64,000 nucleotides of DNA, taken from the NCBI GenBank assembly GCA_020073605.1, contig JAIQEW010000003.1, positions 62,001 to 126,000 on the forward strand. Reading direction: 5' to 3'. A program made the position numbers and the translations under genes. Source of the DNA: Terriglobia bacterium. GTDB taxonomy: Bacteria > Acidobacteriota > Terriglobia > Acidiferrales > UBA7541. The notes beneath the pieces are model-generated. The model saw only the letters and a list, made by a program, of their open reading frames with translations, ran no database searches and was not told the DNA's origin. Below are positions 53,787 to 63,435 of the stretch, one piece after another; the first letter of the stretch is position 1, and the number at the start of each line of letters is the position of its first letter.

Positions 53787-56700
53787 ATGACGCCACTCGA
53801 AAAATTCCTCCACGACGTGTACGAGATCCACTCATCGCACGCCGGGGTGGACGAAACCTCCTACTACGGTTCGCTCGAAACGCTCTTCAACGAGACAGGC
53901 AAGAATCTGAAACCGCGCGTCCGCTGCGTAATCCACATTCAGAATCGCGGAGCAGGGCTGCCCGACGGCGGTCTCTTCACAGCGGAACAGTTTGAAAAGA
54001 AAGCGGCCCACGAACCGAAGCAAGGGCAGCTCCCGTCGCGCGGTGCCATCGAGGTCAAAGCGCCCCGCGAGGACGCGACGAAGGTGGCGTTGGGTCCGCA
54101 GGTTACTCGTTATCTGGATCGATATCGCCAAGTGCTGGTCATCAGTTTGCGGCAATTCGTTCTTGTCGGACACGACCTGGATGGGAGTCCCACTATCCTC
54201 GAAAAGTTCGAACTGGCGGACAGCGAGTCGAGTTTTTGGGAAGCCGCTGCGCATCAGCGTAAAACGGACGAAAGAGATGGGGTCCGGTTCGCTGAATATC
54301 TGAAGCGCGTGATGCTGCACGCGGCACCGCTCGCCGCGCCCGAGGATGTTGCGTTTTTCCTCGCTTCCTATGCACGAGATGCCCTCGCCCGCGTCGGGAA
54401 TATCCCCCTCGACACGCTCGCGGCCCTCCGGAGCGCCTTCGAAGAAGCGCTGGGACTCAAGTTCGAAGGGGAGAAGGGTGAGCATTTTTTCCGCTCGAGT
54501 CTGATCCAGACCCTGTTTTACGGAGTGTTTTCGGCGTGGGTTCTGTGGGCGCGGAAATACCCGCCTACTTCAAGAAATCGATTCGATTGGAACCTAACAG
54601 CCCGGCTTCTCAAGGTACCCGTTATACGCAAGCTCTTTTATGAAATGGCTGATCCCGGCCAGCTTGAAGAGTTGAAGCTGGCCGAGGTCCTCGACTGGAC
54701 AGCAGCCGTTTTGAACCGCGTCGATCGCGCGCAATTCTTCTCCAAATTCCAGGAGTCTCATGCCGTTCAGTATTTCTATGAGCCCTTCTTGGAAGAGTTC
54801 GATCCGGAACTCCGAAAACAGCTAGGCGTTTGGTATACGCCGCCCGAAATCGTTAAGTATATGGTGGCACGCGTGGATACGGTGCTTCGCGAAGACCTCG
54901 GCCTGCCCGACGGCCTTGCCGACAAGAACGTGTATGTACTCGACCCCTGCTGCGGCACCGGCTCCTACCTTGTGGAAGTCCTGAATAAGATTCACGAAAC
55001 ACTAAGGATGCGAGGAGACGACGCCCTCATCGCCGCGGACCTCAAGGAAGCCGCCCAGAGCCGGGTCTTCGGCTTCGAGATTCTACCCGCTCCGTTTGTC
55101 GTCTCTCACCTCCAGCTTGGGCTTCTGCTCCAGAATTTCGGTGTTCCCCTCGGGGAAAGAAGCAGCGAACGCATTGGCGTCTACCTCACGAATGCTCTTA
55201 CGGGATGGGAGCCACCCAAGGGGCCGAAGCAGCACCTGATCTTTCCCGAGCTGGAAGAAGAGCGAGACGCGGCCGAACACGTCAAGCGCGACACCCCCAT
55301 TCTCGTTATCCTCGGCAACCCACCCTACAACGGCTTCGCCGGAGTGGCTATAGAGGAAGAGCGCACGTTAACAACGGCGTACAGGACTACCAAGAAAGCT
55401 CCGCCACCTCAAGGTCAGGGTCTAAACGATCTGTATGTCCGCTTCTACCGGATGGCCGAGCGCAGGATAGCTGAGATGTCTGGGTACGGTGTCGTGTGCT
55501 TCATCTCCAACTACTCCTGGCTCGACGGGCTTTCCTTCACCGGAATGCGAGAGAACTACTTGGAGAAGTTCGACCGGATCTGGGTGGACTGCCTCAATGG
55601 CGACAAGTACAAAACCGGGAAACTGACGCCGGAAGGCGAGCCCGACCCGAGCGTCTTTTCCACTGATTGGAACCGCGAGGGAATTCAAGTCGGCACCGCA
55701 ATTGGCCTGCTGGCTAGAAAGCAAACACATGCCGCAACCGATTCCATCCGATTTCAGCATTTCTGGGGAAGTAGCAAACGACAGCAACTGCTCCAGTCCA
55801 TTCCTAAATCAAACTACGCGACTCTGACGCCAGCTGTTGAATTAGGGTTCTCCTTCATGCCAGCTAGGATAGGGAAAGGCTACAACTCCTGGCCATTGCT
55901 CACCGAACTGTTCCCAACTTTCTTCCCGGGCGTCAAAACCAGCCGAGATAAGCTCCTCACTGACTTTGATAAGGATGTCCTGACCAAGCGAATGCGGTCC
56001 TTCTTTAGCCCGAGCCTCAGCTACAAGGAATGGAACGAACAGAATCCGGGGTTGACCGAGAGGACTAGCGGCTTTGACCCCGAATCCGTGCGTGACTATC
56101 TGGTTCGCCGCGGGTTTAAGCCAGAAAACATCGTCCGCTATCAGTACCGGCCTTTTGACGTTCGCTGGCTCTACTGGGAGCCAGAGACAGCGCTTCTAGA
56201 CAGGAGGAGGGAGGAATACTTTTCCCACATTAGTCCGATTAACCTTTGGCTGACAGCCGGTCAACACAACAGACAGGAAGGCTTCTATCAACCCCAATTT
56301 ACGAGACTTCTGACAGACCATCACATCGTCGAATCGAACGCTGGTATGTTCCCGCTCACGGTAAACTCGGAAGACGACGAAGCACCACTCTACCAGTCCA
56401 AACAGATTTCTCTGCGGCCGAACCTGACCGACGCTGCTAACAAATTCCTCCATCGCTTAGCTTCCAAACCCGAGGACGTTTTCTACAGCACCCTCGCCAC
56501 ATTAAATTCAGTCGAGTACAGCACCGAAAACGCTGGAGCGCTCCGCCAAGACTGGCCGCGCATCCCTCTCCCAGACTCGCAAAAACTGCTTCGCGCCTCA
56601 GCCGACCTCGGCCGCCAAGTAGCCGGGCTATTTGACACCGAATCTACCCTCAAAGGAGTCACCGTCGGCGACATTCGACCCGAACTCAGACTCATTGGCG

Positions 56701-57176
56701 TTACCACGCGCGTTGGCGGTGGTAGTCTCAGGGAGCCCGACCTCGCGCTTACCGCAGGCTGGGGTCATGCCGGCAAAGGCGGCGTCACCATGCCCGGCAA
56801 GGGCAAAATCGTGGAGCGTGAATACTCCAACGCCGAATGCAAAGCTCTCCTCGACGGCGCCGGCGAGCTCGGCCTCTCCGAGGAGCAGCTCCTTGCTCAG
56901 CTCGGCGACAAAACCTACGATGTCTACCTCAACGACATCGCCTACTGGTCCAACATTCCTTCCCGCGTCTGGGACTACACGATCGGCGGCTACCAAGTGA
57001 TCAAGAAGTGGCTTTCCTACCGAGAGGAAGAGTTGTTGGGTCGCCCGCTCACCAAAGAGGAAGTCCGCTACGTTCAAGAGATGATGCGCCGCATCGCCGC
57101 AATTCTTCTGCTCGGACCAGCGCTCGACGCGAACTACCGAGCAGTAAAATCCAACACCTATCTTTGGCCTGCTTAG
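53787..57176 (+). CDS. Single-chain restriction-modification enzyme (type IIG/ISP-like, no helicase)
   Basis: This 1129-residue protein fuses an N-terminal PD-(D/E)XK nuclease (GLPDGG with Asp60; RGAIEVKAP with Glu89-x-Lys91) to a gamma-class N6-adenine methyltransferase (WYTPPEIVKYMV, motif I LDPCCGTGSYLVEVL near residue 386, motif IV LGNPPYNGF near 510) and a long C-terminal region that fits the LlaBIII-type specificity domain. No helicase motifs were seen between nuclease and methylase. It should cut and methylate DNA as one polypeptide. The ATG at 53787 opens the domain; the open frame adds 13 residues. GC is somewhat low and the gene stands alone among repeats, consistent with transfer. 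Confidence 0.83.
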   Translation: MTPLEKFLHDVYEIHSSHAGVDETSYYGSLETLFNETGKNLKPRVRCVIHIQNRGAGLPDGGLFTAEQFEKKAAHEPKQGQLPSRGAIEVKAPREDATKVALGPQVTRYLDRYRQVLVISLRQFVLVGHDLDGSPTILEKFELADSESSFWEAAAHQRKTDERDGVRFAEYLKRVMLHAAPLAAPEDVAFFLASYARDALARVGNIPLDTLAALRSAFEEALGLKFEGEKGEHFFRSSLIQTLFYGVFSAWVLWARKYPPTSRNRFDWNLTARLLKVPVIRKLFYEMADPGQLEELKLAEVLDWTAAVLNRVDRAQFFSKFQESHAVQYFYEPFLEEFDPELRKQLGVWYTPPEIVKYMVARVDTVLREDLGLPDGLADKNVYVLDPCCGTGSYLVEVLNKIHETLRMRGDDALIAADLKEAAQSRVFGFEILPAPFVVSHLQLGLLLQNFGVPLGERSSERIGVYLTNALTGWEPPKGPKQHLIFPELEEERDAAEHVKRDTPILVILGNPPYNGFAGVAIEEERTLTTAYRTTKKAPPPQGQGLNDLYVRFYRMAERRIAEMSGYGVVCFISNYSWLDGLSFTGMRENYLEKFDRIWVDCLNGDKYKTGKLTPEGEPDPSVFSTDWNREGIQVGTAIGLLARKQTHAATDSIRFQHFWGSSKRQQLLQSIPKSNYATLTPAVELGFSFMPARIGKGYNSWPLLTELFPTFFPGVKTSRDKLLTDFDKDVLTKRMRSFFSPSLSYKEWNEQNPGLTERTSGFDPESVRDYLVRRGFKPENIVRYQYRPFDVRWLYWEPETALLDRRREEYFSHISPINLWLTAGQHNRQEGFYQPQFTRLLTDHHIVESNAGMFPLTVNSEDDEAPLYQSKQISLRPNLTDAANKFLHRLASKPEDVFYSTLATLNSVEYSTENAGALRQDWPRIPLPDSQKLLRASADLGRQVAGLFDTESTLKGVTVGDIRPELRLIGVTTRVGGGSLREPDLALTAGWGHAGKGGVTMPGKGKIVEREYSNAECKALLDGAGELGLSEEQLLAQLGDKTYDVYLNDIAYWSNIPSRVWDYTIGGYQVIKKWLSYREEELLGRPLTKEEVRYVQEMMRRIAAILLLGPALDANYRAVKSNTYLWPA

Positions 57177-57440
57177 GTTCCTCTCAGCCTCGAAGTCCAC
57201 ATGGGCGATCCCTTGCGCCGCGTTCTGCGTTATGGCAGCGTGGGCGTGGAGGATGCTTGTGAAATTGACGGCAACATCGAGACGGTTCCGAAGTTTCGGG
57301 ACGAGCGCCGCACGCGGGGCAATCTCCCGGCGTCCGCCCGCCCTGAGCGCCCTACCGAAGCGCGCCGTTCGCGCCCCGGATGATGTTGCGTGGGGTGCGC
57401 TTCTCTCTGCCTCCGCCTTGCCGGAAGCACGAAGGGTTTC

Positions 57441-57468
57441 CTCCAGCTTCGAGCCTCCAGCCTCCAGC
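57441..57468. repeat. Heptamer tandem repeat, CTCCAGC
   Basis: Four 7-bp units: CTCCAGC, TTCGAGC, CTCCAGC, CTCCAGC. Not in a supported gene. Confidence 0.75.
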
Positions 57469-57635
57469 ATCGAGAATCAGGTCGACACAGGTCGCCACTT
57501 GAAGCACGCGCTAACTCATTCAAAACAAACGATCGGTGCACCGTCAGGGTGTCACACTATTCGAGGTGCCATTTGCGCCGTCCGCGGGGCAATCGCCTGG
57601 CGTCCGCGCCTCGATGGCGCCGCCCTCCGAAGCTT

Positions 57636-57666
57636 CACGAGTCACCAGTCACGAGTCACGAATCAC
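57636..57666. repeat. Heptamer tandem repeat, CACGAGT
   Basis: Units CACGAGT, CACCAGT, CACGAGT, CACGAAT and a partial CAC, ending 24 bp before the ppk2 start. Seven-bp periodicity matches the other tract upstream. Confidence 0.75.
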
Positions 57667-57690
57667 TGGGATTGGGAGGTCGCAAACTGA

Positions 57691-58506
57691 ATGGCGACGA
57701 ACTTCAGCAAAGAGCTCGTGGCGACGCCGGGGAAAAAGGTCAAGCTCGCCGACTGGGATCCGGAAGAAACGCTCGGCTGGGAAAAGGGCGACAAGATGAG
57801 GTCCAGCCTCGGGAAATCGATCGAGCGGATCGACAAGCTGCAATACTTGCTCTATGCAGAGCACAAGCGCGCGCTGCTGATCGTCCTGCAAGGCCGCGAC
57901 GCCGCCGGAAAAGACGGCACGATCCGCCACGTGATGACCGGCTGCAATCCGCAGGGCTGCCACGTGACGTCGTTCAAGAAGCCCTCCGCCGAGGAATCCT
58001 CGCACGAATATCTCTGGCGCGTGCATCATGCCGTCCCCGAATACGGCGACATCGGAATCTTCAACCGCTCGGTGTACGAGGACGTTCTCGTCGTGCGCGT
58101 TCACAACATCGTGCCGAAGGAGGTCTGGTCGCAGCGCTACGACCAGATCAACGAATTCGAGGAGCTGCTGCACGACAACCGCGTGAAAATCGTCAAATTC
58201 TTCCTCCACATCAGCAAGGACGAGCAGAAGAAACGTTTTCAGCTGCGCATCGACGATCCCGACCGCCGCTGGAAAATCTCCCAGTCCGATTTCGACGAGC
58301 GGAAATTCTGGGACGACTACACCGCGGCCTACGAGGACGCGCTCGCGAAATGCAGCACGCCGCACGCGCCGTGGTATATCATCCCCGCGAACAAGAAGTG
58401 GTTCCGCAATCTCGCCGTCTCGCACATCATTGCGGAGACGCTCGAGGCGATGGACATGAAATTTCCCCCGCCCACCATCGACGTGAAACAACTGAAGTGG
58501 AAATGA
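57691..58506 (+). CDS. ppk2: Polyphosphate kinase 2 family enzyme
   Basis: This 271-residue PPK2 transfers phosphate between polyphosphate and nucleotides. It has the Walker A GRDAAGKDGTI, the block NPQGCHVTSFKKP, the Walker B-like IGIFNRSVYEDVLVVRVH and the C-terminal WYIIPANKKWFRNLAVS. The pattern MTGCNPQG...SFKKP...IFNRSVYEDVL resembles class III PPK2s, which can phosphorylate AMP and ADP. It is followed after 18 bp by a cytochrome c gene. A tandem heptamer tract precedes it. Confidence 0.9.
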   Translation: MATNFSKELVATPGKKVKLADWDPEETLGWEKGDKMRSSLGKSIERIDKLQYLLYAEHKRALLIVLQGRDAAGKDGTIRHVMTGCNPQGCHVTSFKKPSAEESSHEYLWRVHHAVPEYGDIGIFNRSVYEDVLVVRVHNIVPKEVWSQRYDQINEFEELLHDNRVKIVKFFLHISKDEQKKRFQLRIDDPDRRWKISQSDFDERKFWDDYTAAYEDALAKCSTPHAPWYIIPANKKWFRNLAVSHIIAETLEAMDMKFPPPTIDVKQLKWK

Positions 58507-58524
58507 CCCAGGAGGCGTACATAC

Positions 58525-59088
58525 ATGAAAGGCTTCATTCTCGGAGTTTTCGTGACGTTGATTGCCCTAGCCGCGTGCGGGTGGTTCGTTCTGAAGCAGA
58601 ACTACATCGATTTCTCGGCGGACCAGCGCCCGTCCTCGCTTGAAAGGCGTCTCGCGATGGGCGCCATGGACTCCTGGGCCGAGCACCGCGCCCCCGACGC
58701 GAAGAATCCGGTTCCCGCGACGGAGGAGAACCTTGTGACGGGCGCCAAGCTCTACCTCGAGCACTGCGCCGGCTGCCACGGCCTGCCTTCGAATCCCAGT
58801 GGACAGTTCGCCAAGTCGTTCAATCCGCCCGTGCCCAACTTCTTCAGAAAAGCTCCCGACATGCCCGAGAATCAAAACTTTTTCATCACGCGGCAGGGCA
58901 TCCGCTGGACGGGGATGCCCGCGTGGAGTCACATTCTGAGCGACACGCAGATCTGGCAGGTCGTCGCGTTTATGACCAATATCGAAAAGCTGCCGCCCGC
59001 CGCGCAGAAAGTGCTCGAACCGCAGGAAGCGGCCGCGCCTCCGCCCCCACCGGCGCCGATGCCGAAGGGCATGAAGATGGATCACTAG
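58525..59088 (+). CDS. Membrane-anchored c-type cytochrome
   Basis: This 187-residue protein has an N-terminal membrane anchor (GFILGVFVTLIALAACGWFV), a single heme motif CAGCH (Cys at about residue 81), and a distal Met in GMPAWSHILSD. The order fits a class I mono-heme cytochrome with a periplasmic domain, ending in a Pro/Ala-rich tail. AGGAGG stands in front of the ATG. Electron partners are not known from context. Confidence 0.85.
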   Translation: MKGFILGVFVTLIALAACGWFVLKQNYIDFSADQRPSSLERRLAMGAMDSWAEHRAPDAKNPVPATEENLVTGAKLYLEHCAGCHGLPSNPSGQFAKSFNPPVPNFFRKAPDMPENQNFFITRQGIRWTGMPAWSHILSDTQIWQVVAFMTNIEKLPPAAQKVLEPQEAAAPPPPPAPMPKGMKMDH

Positions 59089-59122
59089 ATCCGTCACTCG
59101 AAAAATCAGATACGGGATTTTC

Positions 59123-59764
59123 TTACGCGGTCAGCGTTCGCTCGGGGAAGCGCGTGTTGCGCGCCTTGCTTGCGACGTGAAGGGTGGTCCTCAAGCCCAC
59201 TCGCTCGAACTCCTGGCGAACGGGCTCATCGGACCGCTGATCCAAATCCGGAGTCGCGCTCTCGACGATCGCGGGGCGCATGAACGCCGCCGCGCGGCGC
59301 GCCAGCTCGGCGCGATTGCTGACGCCGAACTTGGTCAAGAGCGAGGAGATGTGAAACTTCACGGTGCGCACCGTGATGTTGAGCTGTGAGGCGATTTCCT
59401 TGTTCGCCCGGTTGCAGACCACGGACCGGAGGATCTCTTTTTGCCGCGGACTCAGCGAAACCGGGCTCGCGGCGGCGCGCCCTTCTTCAAGGAGTTGTGC
59501 GGCGCGGGACATCAATCGGCTCGCGAACGCTTTCTCGGCCGGGACCAGGATGGCGAAATCTCCGGGATCGGACCCGCGCACCAGGCACTGCATGGCCAGC
59601 AGGCCGGCCATCCAATCGACCGTGCAATTCAGATTCGACTTGGATTCGGCGCGGAATTGAGCTACGCCGCTGGATTTTTCACAGAAAACGAACATGCTGG
59701 ATGGGTTTGCGTCGACTTTCCTGTCACGTGGCAGCGCCTTCGGGAACACCCGGACTTTCTTCAC
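59123..59764 (-). CDS. LuxR-family transcriptional regulator
   Basis: This roughly 213-residue protein has a C-terminal LuxR HTH (LSPRQKEILRSVVCNRANKEIASQL in two parts and RTVKFHISSLLTKFGV) and an N-terminal domain without receiver motifs. The HTH is similar to that of the LuxR protein at 33755. I chose the GTG at 59764 because GGAAAGG precedes it by 5 bp; a TTG at 59803 and an ATG at 59695 are alternatives. It converges with the cytochrome gene. Confidence 0.75.
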   Translation of the reverse strand: MKKVRVFPKALPRDRKVDANPSSMFVFCEKSSGVAQFRAESKSNLNCTVDWMAGLLAMQCLVRGSDPGDFAILVPAEKAFASRLMSRAAQLLEEGRAAASPVSLSPRQKEILRSVVCNRANKEIASQLNITVRTVKFHISSLLTKFGVSNRAELARRAAAFMRPAIVESATPDLDQRSDEPVRQEFERVGLRTTLHVASKARNTRFPERTLTA

Positions 59765-60173
59765 TGGGGCCTTTCCGTCCCTGCCCAGGGCTGTATTGGG
59801 CAAACAATCCTGATCTGACTGCTTTTTCTAATGCGAGACTGCCTGACTGAACTGCGCTGCGAGCCAAACCTTCCGCAACCCCTCGGAAGGCCGGGAGCGC
59901 CGCCTCAGAACCGCGCTGCGAGGTTCGAGGAGGCTGAACCGGGCATTCCTGCAGCTAGAGTGCCAAAGTTTGTCACTTCTTTAAGATGCCCCGATTGAAT
60001 TGAATGCACCGAAATCGGGCATGCCGCGAGGGCCGCGCCGCGTGTAGAACTTTCTCGCAGCCGGAAAATTCTTCCGCGAGATCGATTTTCCACAGGGGCT
60101 TTTCTTGCGGCGTTGATGTGATTGCAGGGCGCTTCCTCGCTATAATGCGTGCGCGGTGATCCGCGGAGCGGCG
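59765..60173. other. Divergent control region of the LuxR and M28 genes
   Basis: No gene seen. It contains TATAAT at 60141-60146 facing the M28 peptidase gene. Confidence 0.45.
60141..60146 (+). promoter_or_regulatory. -10 box for the M28 peptidase gene
   Basis: TATAAT 27 bp before the ATG at 60174. No good -35 at normal spacing was found. Confidence 0.4.
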
Positions 60174-61742
60174 ATGATCGTCCACATCTTCAAATCCGGC
60201 GCGGCATTTCTCGGCGCTTGGCTTCTCCTGATGGCTTCCGCAAGTTCGGCACAGCAGGCCCCGATCAATCTACCTCCCGGCTGGAAGCAGGTGCCTCAGG
60301 GGACGGGAGCCTGCTCGGTGGAGAAATCGTGCTCGGATCTGGCGCCCGGTATGATCCGAAGCGCGATGGGTCCCTCGCCGCTTGGAGAGAATCTGCGCTA
60401 CCTGACGGACACGATCGGCGGGCGCGTGACGGGCTCGCCCGAGGCCGACCGCGCGGTGGGCTGGGCCGTCGAAGCTTTTCGGCACGCGGGCGTGGACGAA
60501 GTGCACACGGAGAAGTTCACGGTTCCTGTCGGTTGGAGCGAAGGGCGCACGCGCGTGGAGGTTTTGTCCCCGGCGGTCTTTCCGGTGCGGCTCGTGTCGG
60601 TCGGATGGTCGCCGTCCACGCCGGAGGGCGGCATCACGTCGGACGTGATCGATGTGGGGGCTGGCGACGATGCGGGATTCGCGAAGGCGGGCGCCGCGGC
60701 GAAAGGCGCGATCATACTGGTGCACACGACCCCGCTCATCACTTGGGACGACCTCAACGAAGAATATGAGACCGATGCGAAGATCATCGACCGCGCGCTA
60801 AAGGCGGGTGTCGCAGCGATCTTCTGGATGTCCACGCGGCCCAACCTGCTTCTGTATCGCCACACGGAAATCACCGACGGCCATCTGGAAAAGCTCCCGC
60901 AAACGATCGTGGCGCGCGAAGACGCCGAGCGCATCGCTCGATTCGTGGCGTCGGGGCAAAAGGTGCGGGTGCGTTTCGAGATGGCGAATCACGTGGGCGG
61001 GCCATTCGAATCCGAAAATGTGGTGGCGGAGATTCGCGGCCGCGAGAAGCCCGACGAGTTCGTCCTTTTGGGCGCACACCTGGATTCGTGGGATCTCGGC
61101 ACCGGGGCGCTCGATGACGGCTGCCAGGCCGCGATGGTGATCGACGCCGCGCGTGTGATTCACGCCACGGGAACGATTCCACGGCGCTCGATTCGCTTCG
61201 TGCTTTTCACGGGTGAAGAGCAGGTGATGCTCGGCTCGTGGGCGTACGCGCATGCGCACCGCGCGGAACTCGACCGAATGATCGCGGCGATTCTTTTCGA
61301 CGCCGGGACCGGAGCCGTCACCGGCTATTCGCTCGGCGGCCGCAAAGATGCCCTGGCGGCTGTGCGCGAAGCGCTCGAGCCGCTGAAGCCGCTCGGCGTG
61401 AAGGAGTTCACGACCGATGCAACCATCGATACCGACCGCTACGATTTCATCACGGAAGGCGTTTTGACGCTCGTTCCCAATCAGGAGCCCGCGAACTACA
61501 TGCTGAACTATCACGCCTCGTCGGATACGTTCGACAAAGTGGACATCGCGGAGCTGAAGAAGCACTCGGCGATCGCCGCCGTGACGGCGTTCGCGCTGGC
61601 GGACAGCGCGCAGCGCGTCGCGCCGCGGCAGTCGCGCCCGCAGATCGAGCAGCTGCTGAACGAGACGGGCCTCGCGGACGAAATGAAGGTTGAAGGCTTC
61701 TGGCCCGCGTGGGAAGACGGCACGCGCGGCCGCCAGCCGTAG
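60174..61742 (+). CDS. Secreted M28 family zinc aminopeptidase
   Basis: This 522-residue protein has a signal peptide (hydrophobic core then ASASSAQQ) and a late M28 peptidase domain. Zinc ligands are seen in LLGAHLDSWDLG (His302), GALDDGC (Asp314), TGEEQ, LFDAGTG and NYHASSDTFD. A PA-like inserted domain probably sits between residues 130 and 260. It would act outside the cytoplasm on peptides; M28 members also include glutamate carboxypeptidase-like enzymes. GCGGAGCGGCG precedes the ATG. Confidence 0.87.
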   Translation: MIVHIFKSGAAFLGAWLLLMASASSAQQAPINLPPGWKQVPQGTGACSVEKSCSDLAPGMIRSAMGPSPLGENLRYLTDTIGGRVTGSPEADRAVGWAVEAFRHAGVDEVHTEKFTVPVGWSEGRTRVEVLSPAVFPVRLVSVGWSPSTPEGGITSDVIDVGAGDDAGFAKAGAAAKGAIILVHTTPLITWDDLNEEYETDAKIIDRALKAGVAAIFWMSTRPNLLLYRHTEITDGHLEKLPQTIVAREDAERIARFVASGQKVRVRFEMANHVGGPFESENVVAEIRGREKPDEFVLLGAHLDSWDLGTGALDDGCQAAMVIDAARVIHATGTIPRRSIRFVLFTGEEQVMLGSWAYAHAHRAELDRMIAAILFDAGTGAVTGYSLGGRKDALAAVREALEPLKPLGVKEFTTDATIDTDRYDFITEGVLTLVPNQEPANYMLNYHASSDTFDKVDIAELKKHSAIAAVTAFALADSAQRVAPRQSRPQIEQLLNETGLADEMKVEGFWPAWEDGTRGRQP

Positions 61743-61837
61743 CGCCTTGGAGCATACCGGGTCTTGGCTCCCTACCAGAAAGGCAACAGCACCTCAATTC
61801 GAGGGTCTTTTGCAATTTTCGGCTAGGAACCCTCGCG

Positions 61838-61843
61838 TATAAT
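61838..61843 (+). promoter_or_regulatory. -10 box for ruvX
   Basis: TATAAT ahead of ruvX. If used, transcription begins near 61850 and favours the ATG at 61856 or 61898. Confidence 0.4.
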
Positions 61844-61897
61844 TGCACATCGATGATGGCGACGGCGAACACCCCAAGGTTGGGGACTTTCTTCTTC

Positions 61898-62365
61898 ATG
61901 GCGACGAGCGAAGCGAAGCCACGGCGGATTCTGGCCATTGATTACGGCCGCAAGCGGATCGGCCTGGCGCTATCGGACGAGTTGGGCCTGACGGCGCAGC
62001 CGCTCACGACGCTTGCGCGCACGAACCGGCGAAACGATCTCCGGCGTCTGCGCGAGATCTGCCACAAGCATGGCGTCGCGCAAATCGTCGTCGGGCTTCC
62101 GCTGCACATGACCGGGGAGACCAGCCCGATGGCGGAGGAATCCGCGCGATTTGCCGCGCGCTTGCGGAAAGATCTTGGCATCGAGGTGGATTTGCAGGAC
62201 GAGCGACTGACGAGCTGGGAGGCGGAGCAGACCGTGGCAGAAACAAGATCATCCTCACGCCGCAAGCGCGGGCCGCTGGACGATGTGGCCGCCGCGATTC
62301 TGCTGCGCGAATATCTCGAACAAAAGCGCGGGCCGGCGCGCGGCGCCGTGGCGGAAAAGGATTAG
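61898..62365 (+). CDS. ruvX: Putative Holliday junction resolvase / pre-16S rRNA nuclease YqgF
   Basis: This 155-residue YqgF/RuvX protein opens with ILAIDYGRKRIGLALSDELG and has VVGLPLHMTGETSPMAEE and the C-terminal LDDVAAAILLREYLE, containing the RNase H-like acidic residues. It works in 16S rRNA maturation or recombination. The exact start is uncertain (61853, 61856 or 61898). mltG follows 6 bp later, so the two are co-transcribed; this order is common in bacteria. Confidence 0.88.
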   Translation: MATSEAKPRRILAIDYGRKRIGLALSDELGLTAQPLTTLARTNRRNDLRRLREICHKHGVAQIVVGLPLHMTGETSPMAEESARFAARLRKDLGIEVDLQDERLTSWEAEQTVAETRSSSRRKRGPLDDVAAAILLREYLEQKRGPARGAVAEKD

Positions 62366-62371
62366 CCGGCG

Positions 62372-63427
62372 ATGCGGCGGCTCGGAATCCTGACGCTGCT
62401 CGCGATCGCCGCACTGGGCGCGGGCGCGGGCTGGCTCGAGTCGCAGATCGGCCGTCCCTATCGGAACCACAGGCCGGGGAAGATCTTCGTGGAGATTCCG
62501 CACGGAACCTCGCGGTGGGGAGTCTCCGGAATTCTCGCGCAAAACGATGTGATCCGCAGCCGCCTGGCCTACGCTCTCTTCAGCATCTGGCACTACCGCA
62601 AGCGGCCGCAAGCCGGCGAATATTACTTCGACCACCTGGTGAACTCGCGCGAAGTGTTCTGGAAGATCGCGCACGGCCAGATCTTCGTCCACACCGTGAC
62701 CGTGCCGGAAGGCTGGACGATGTTCGACATCGCGGCGGAGCTGGAACGGCAGGGCGTCTGCAACCACGGAGACTTCCTCGCGGCAGCGCACGATACCTCT
62801 TTGGTTTCGGACCTGGCGCCACATTCGACCAGTCTCGAAGGATTTCTCTTTCCCTCGACCTACGAATTCACGCGCCGCGCCACATGCGAGCAAGTGGTGA
62901 AGCGCATGGTGCAGGATTTTCGAGCCGTATGGGAAACGCTCCCCGCTTCGGATACGGCGCAGAGCCCCGGTGGATTGACGCCCGCGCAAGTGGTTACGCT
63001 GGCGTCGCTGGTGGAGCGGGAGACGCCGAACGCGGAAGAGCGGCCGGTGGTGGCCGGAGTGTTCTACAATCGGTTGCACAAGGGCTACCCGCTGCAATGC
63101 GATCCGACGGTGCAATACGCGATGGAATTGCAGGGGCATCCGAGAACGGACGTGCGTCCCAAGGACTTGCGCGTGAATTCACCCTATAACACCTATCAAC
63201 ATCGCGGCCTGCCTCCGGGCCCGATCGCGAATCCCGGCGAAGCGTCGCTGCGAGCCGCGCTCACCCCGGCGCCGACCGATTATCTGTTTTTCGTTGCCAA
63301 CGACGAGGGCGGCCACTTCTTCAGCCGCACGCTCGCGGAACACAATCGCAACGTCGCGCGCCTTCGGCGGCTGCTTGCCGCGGACGCGCGCGCGCAGGAC
63401 CCCGCATCCAAGAAAACGCAGCACTGA
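62372..63427 (+). CDS. mltG: Endolytic peptidoglycan transglycosylase MltG
   Basis: This 351-residue protein has an N-terminal membrane anchor (about 5-22), a LysM-like region and the YceG/MltG domain with the catalytic motif ASLVERET (211-218), NRLHKGYPLQCDPTVQYA, and SPYNTYQHRGLPPGPIANPG. It cuts nascent glycan strands and sets their length. It lies between ruvX and a conserved gene with 8 bp spacing. Confidence 0.92.
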   Translation: MRRLGILTLLAIAALGAGAGWLESQIGRPYRNHRPGKIFVEIPHGTSRWGVSGILAQNDVIRSRLAYALFSIWHYRKRPQAGEYYFDHLVNSREVFWKIAHGQIFVHTVTVPEGWTMFDIAAELERQGVCNHGDFLAAAHDTSLVSDLAPHSTSLEGFLFPSTYEFTRRATCEQVVKRMVQDFRAVWETLPASDTAQSPGGLTPAQVVTLASLVERETPNAEERPVVAGVFYNRLHKGYPLQCDPTVQYAMELQGHPRTDVRPKDLRVNSPYNTYQHRGLPPGPIANPGEASLRAALTPAPTDYLFFVANDEGGHFFSRTLAEHNRNVARLRRLLAADARAQDPASKKTQH

Positions 63428-63435
63428 GGCCGCTC

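Larger units (their letters stand above)
57177..57690. other. Spacer with repeated segments between the RM gene and ppk2
   Basis: No supported gene. A 24-bp sequence with CGCGGGGCAATC is present twice (57313-57336 and 57583-57606, two mismatches), and there are two heptamer tracts (57441-57468 and 57636-57666). A minus-strand open frame here looks spurious. Confidence 0.5.
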
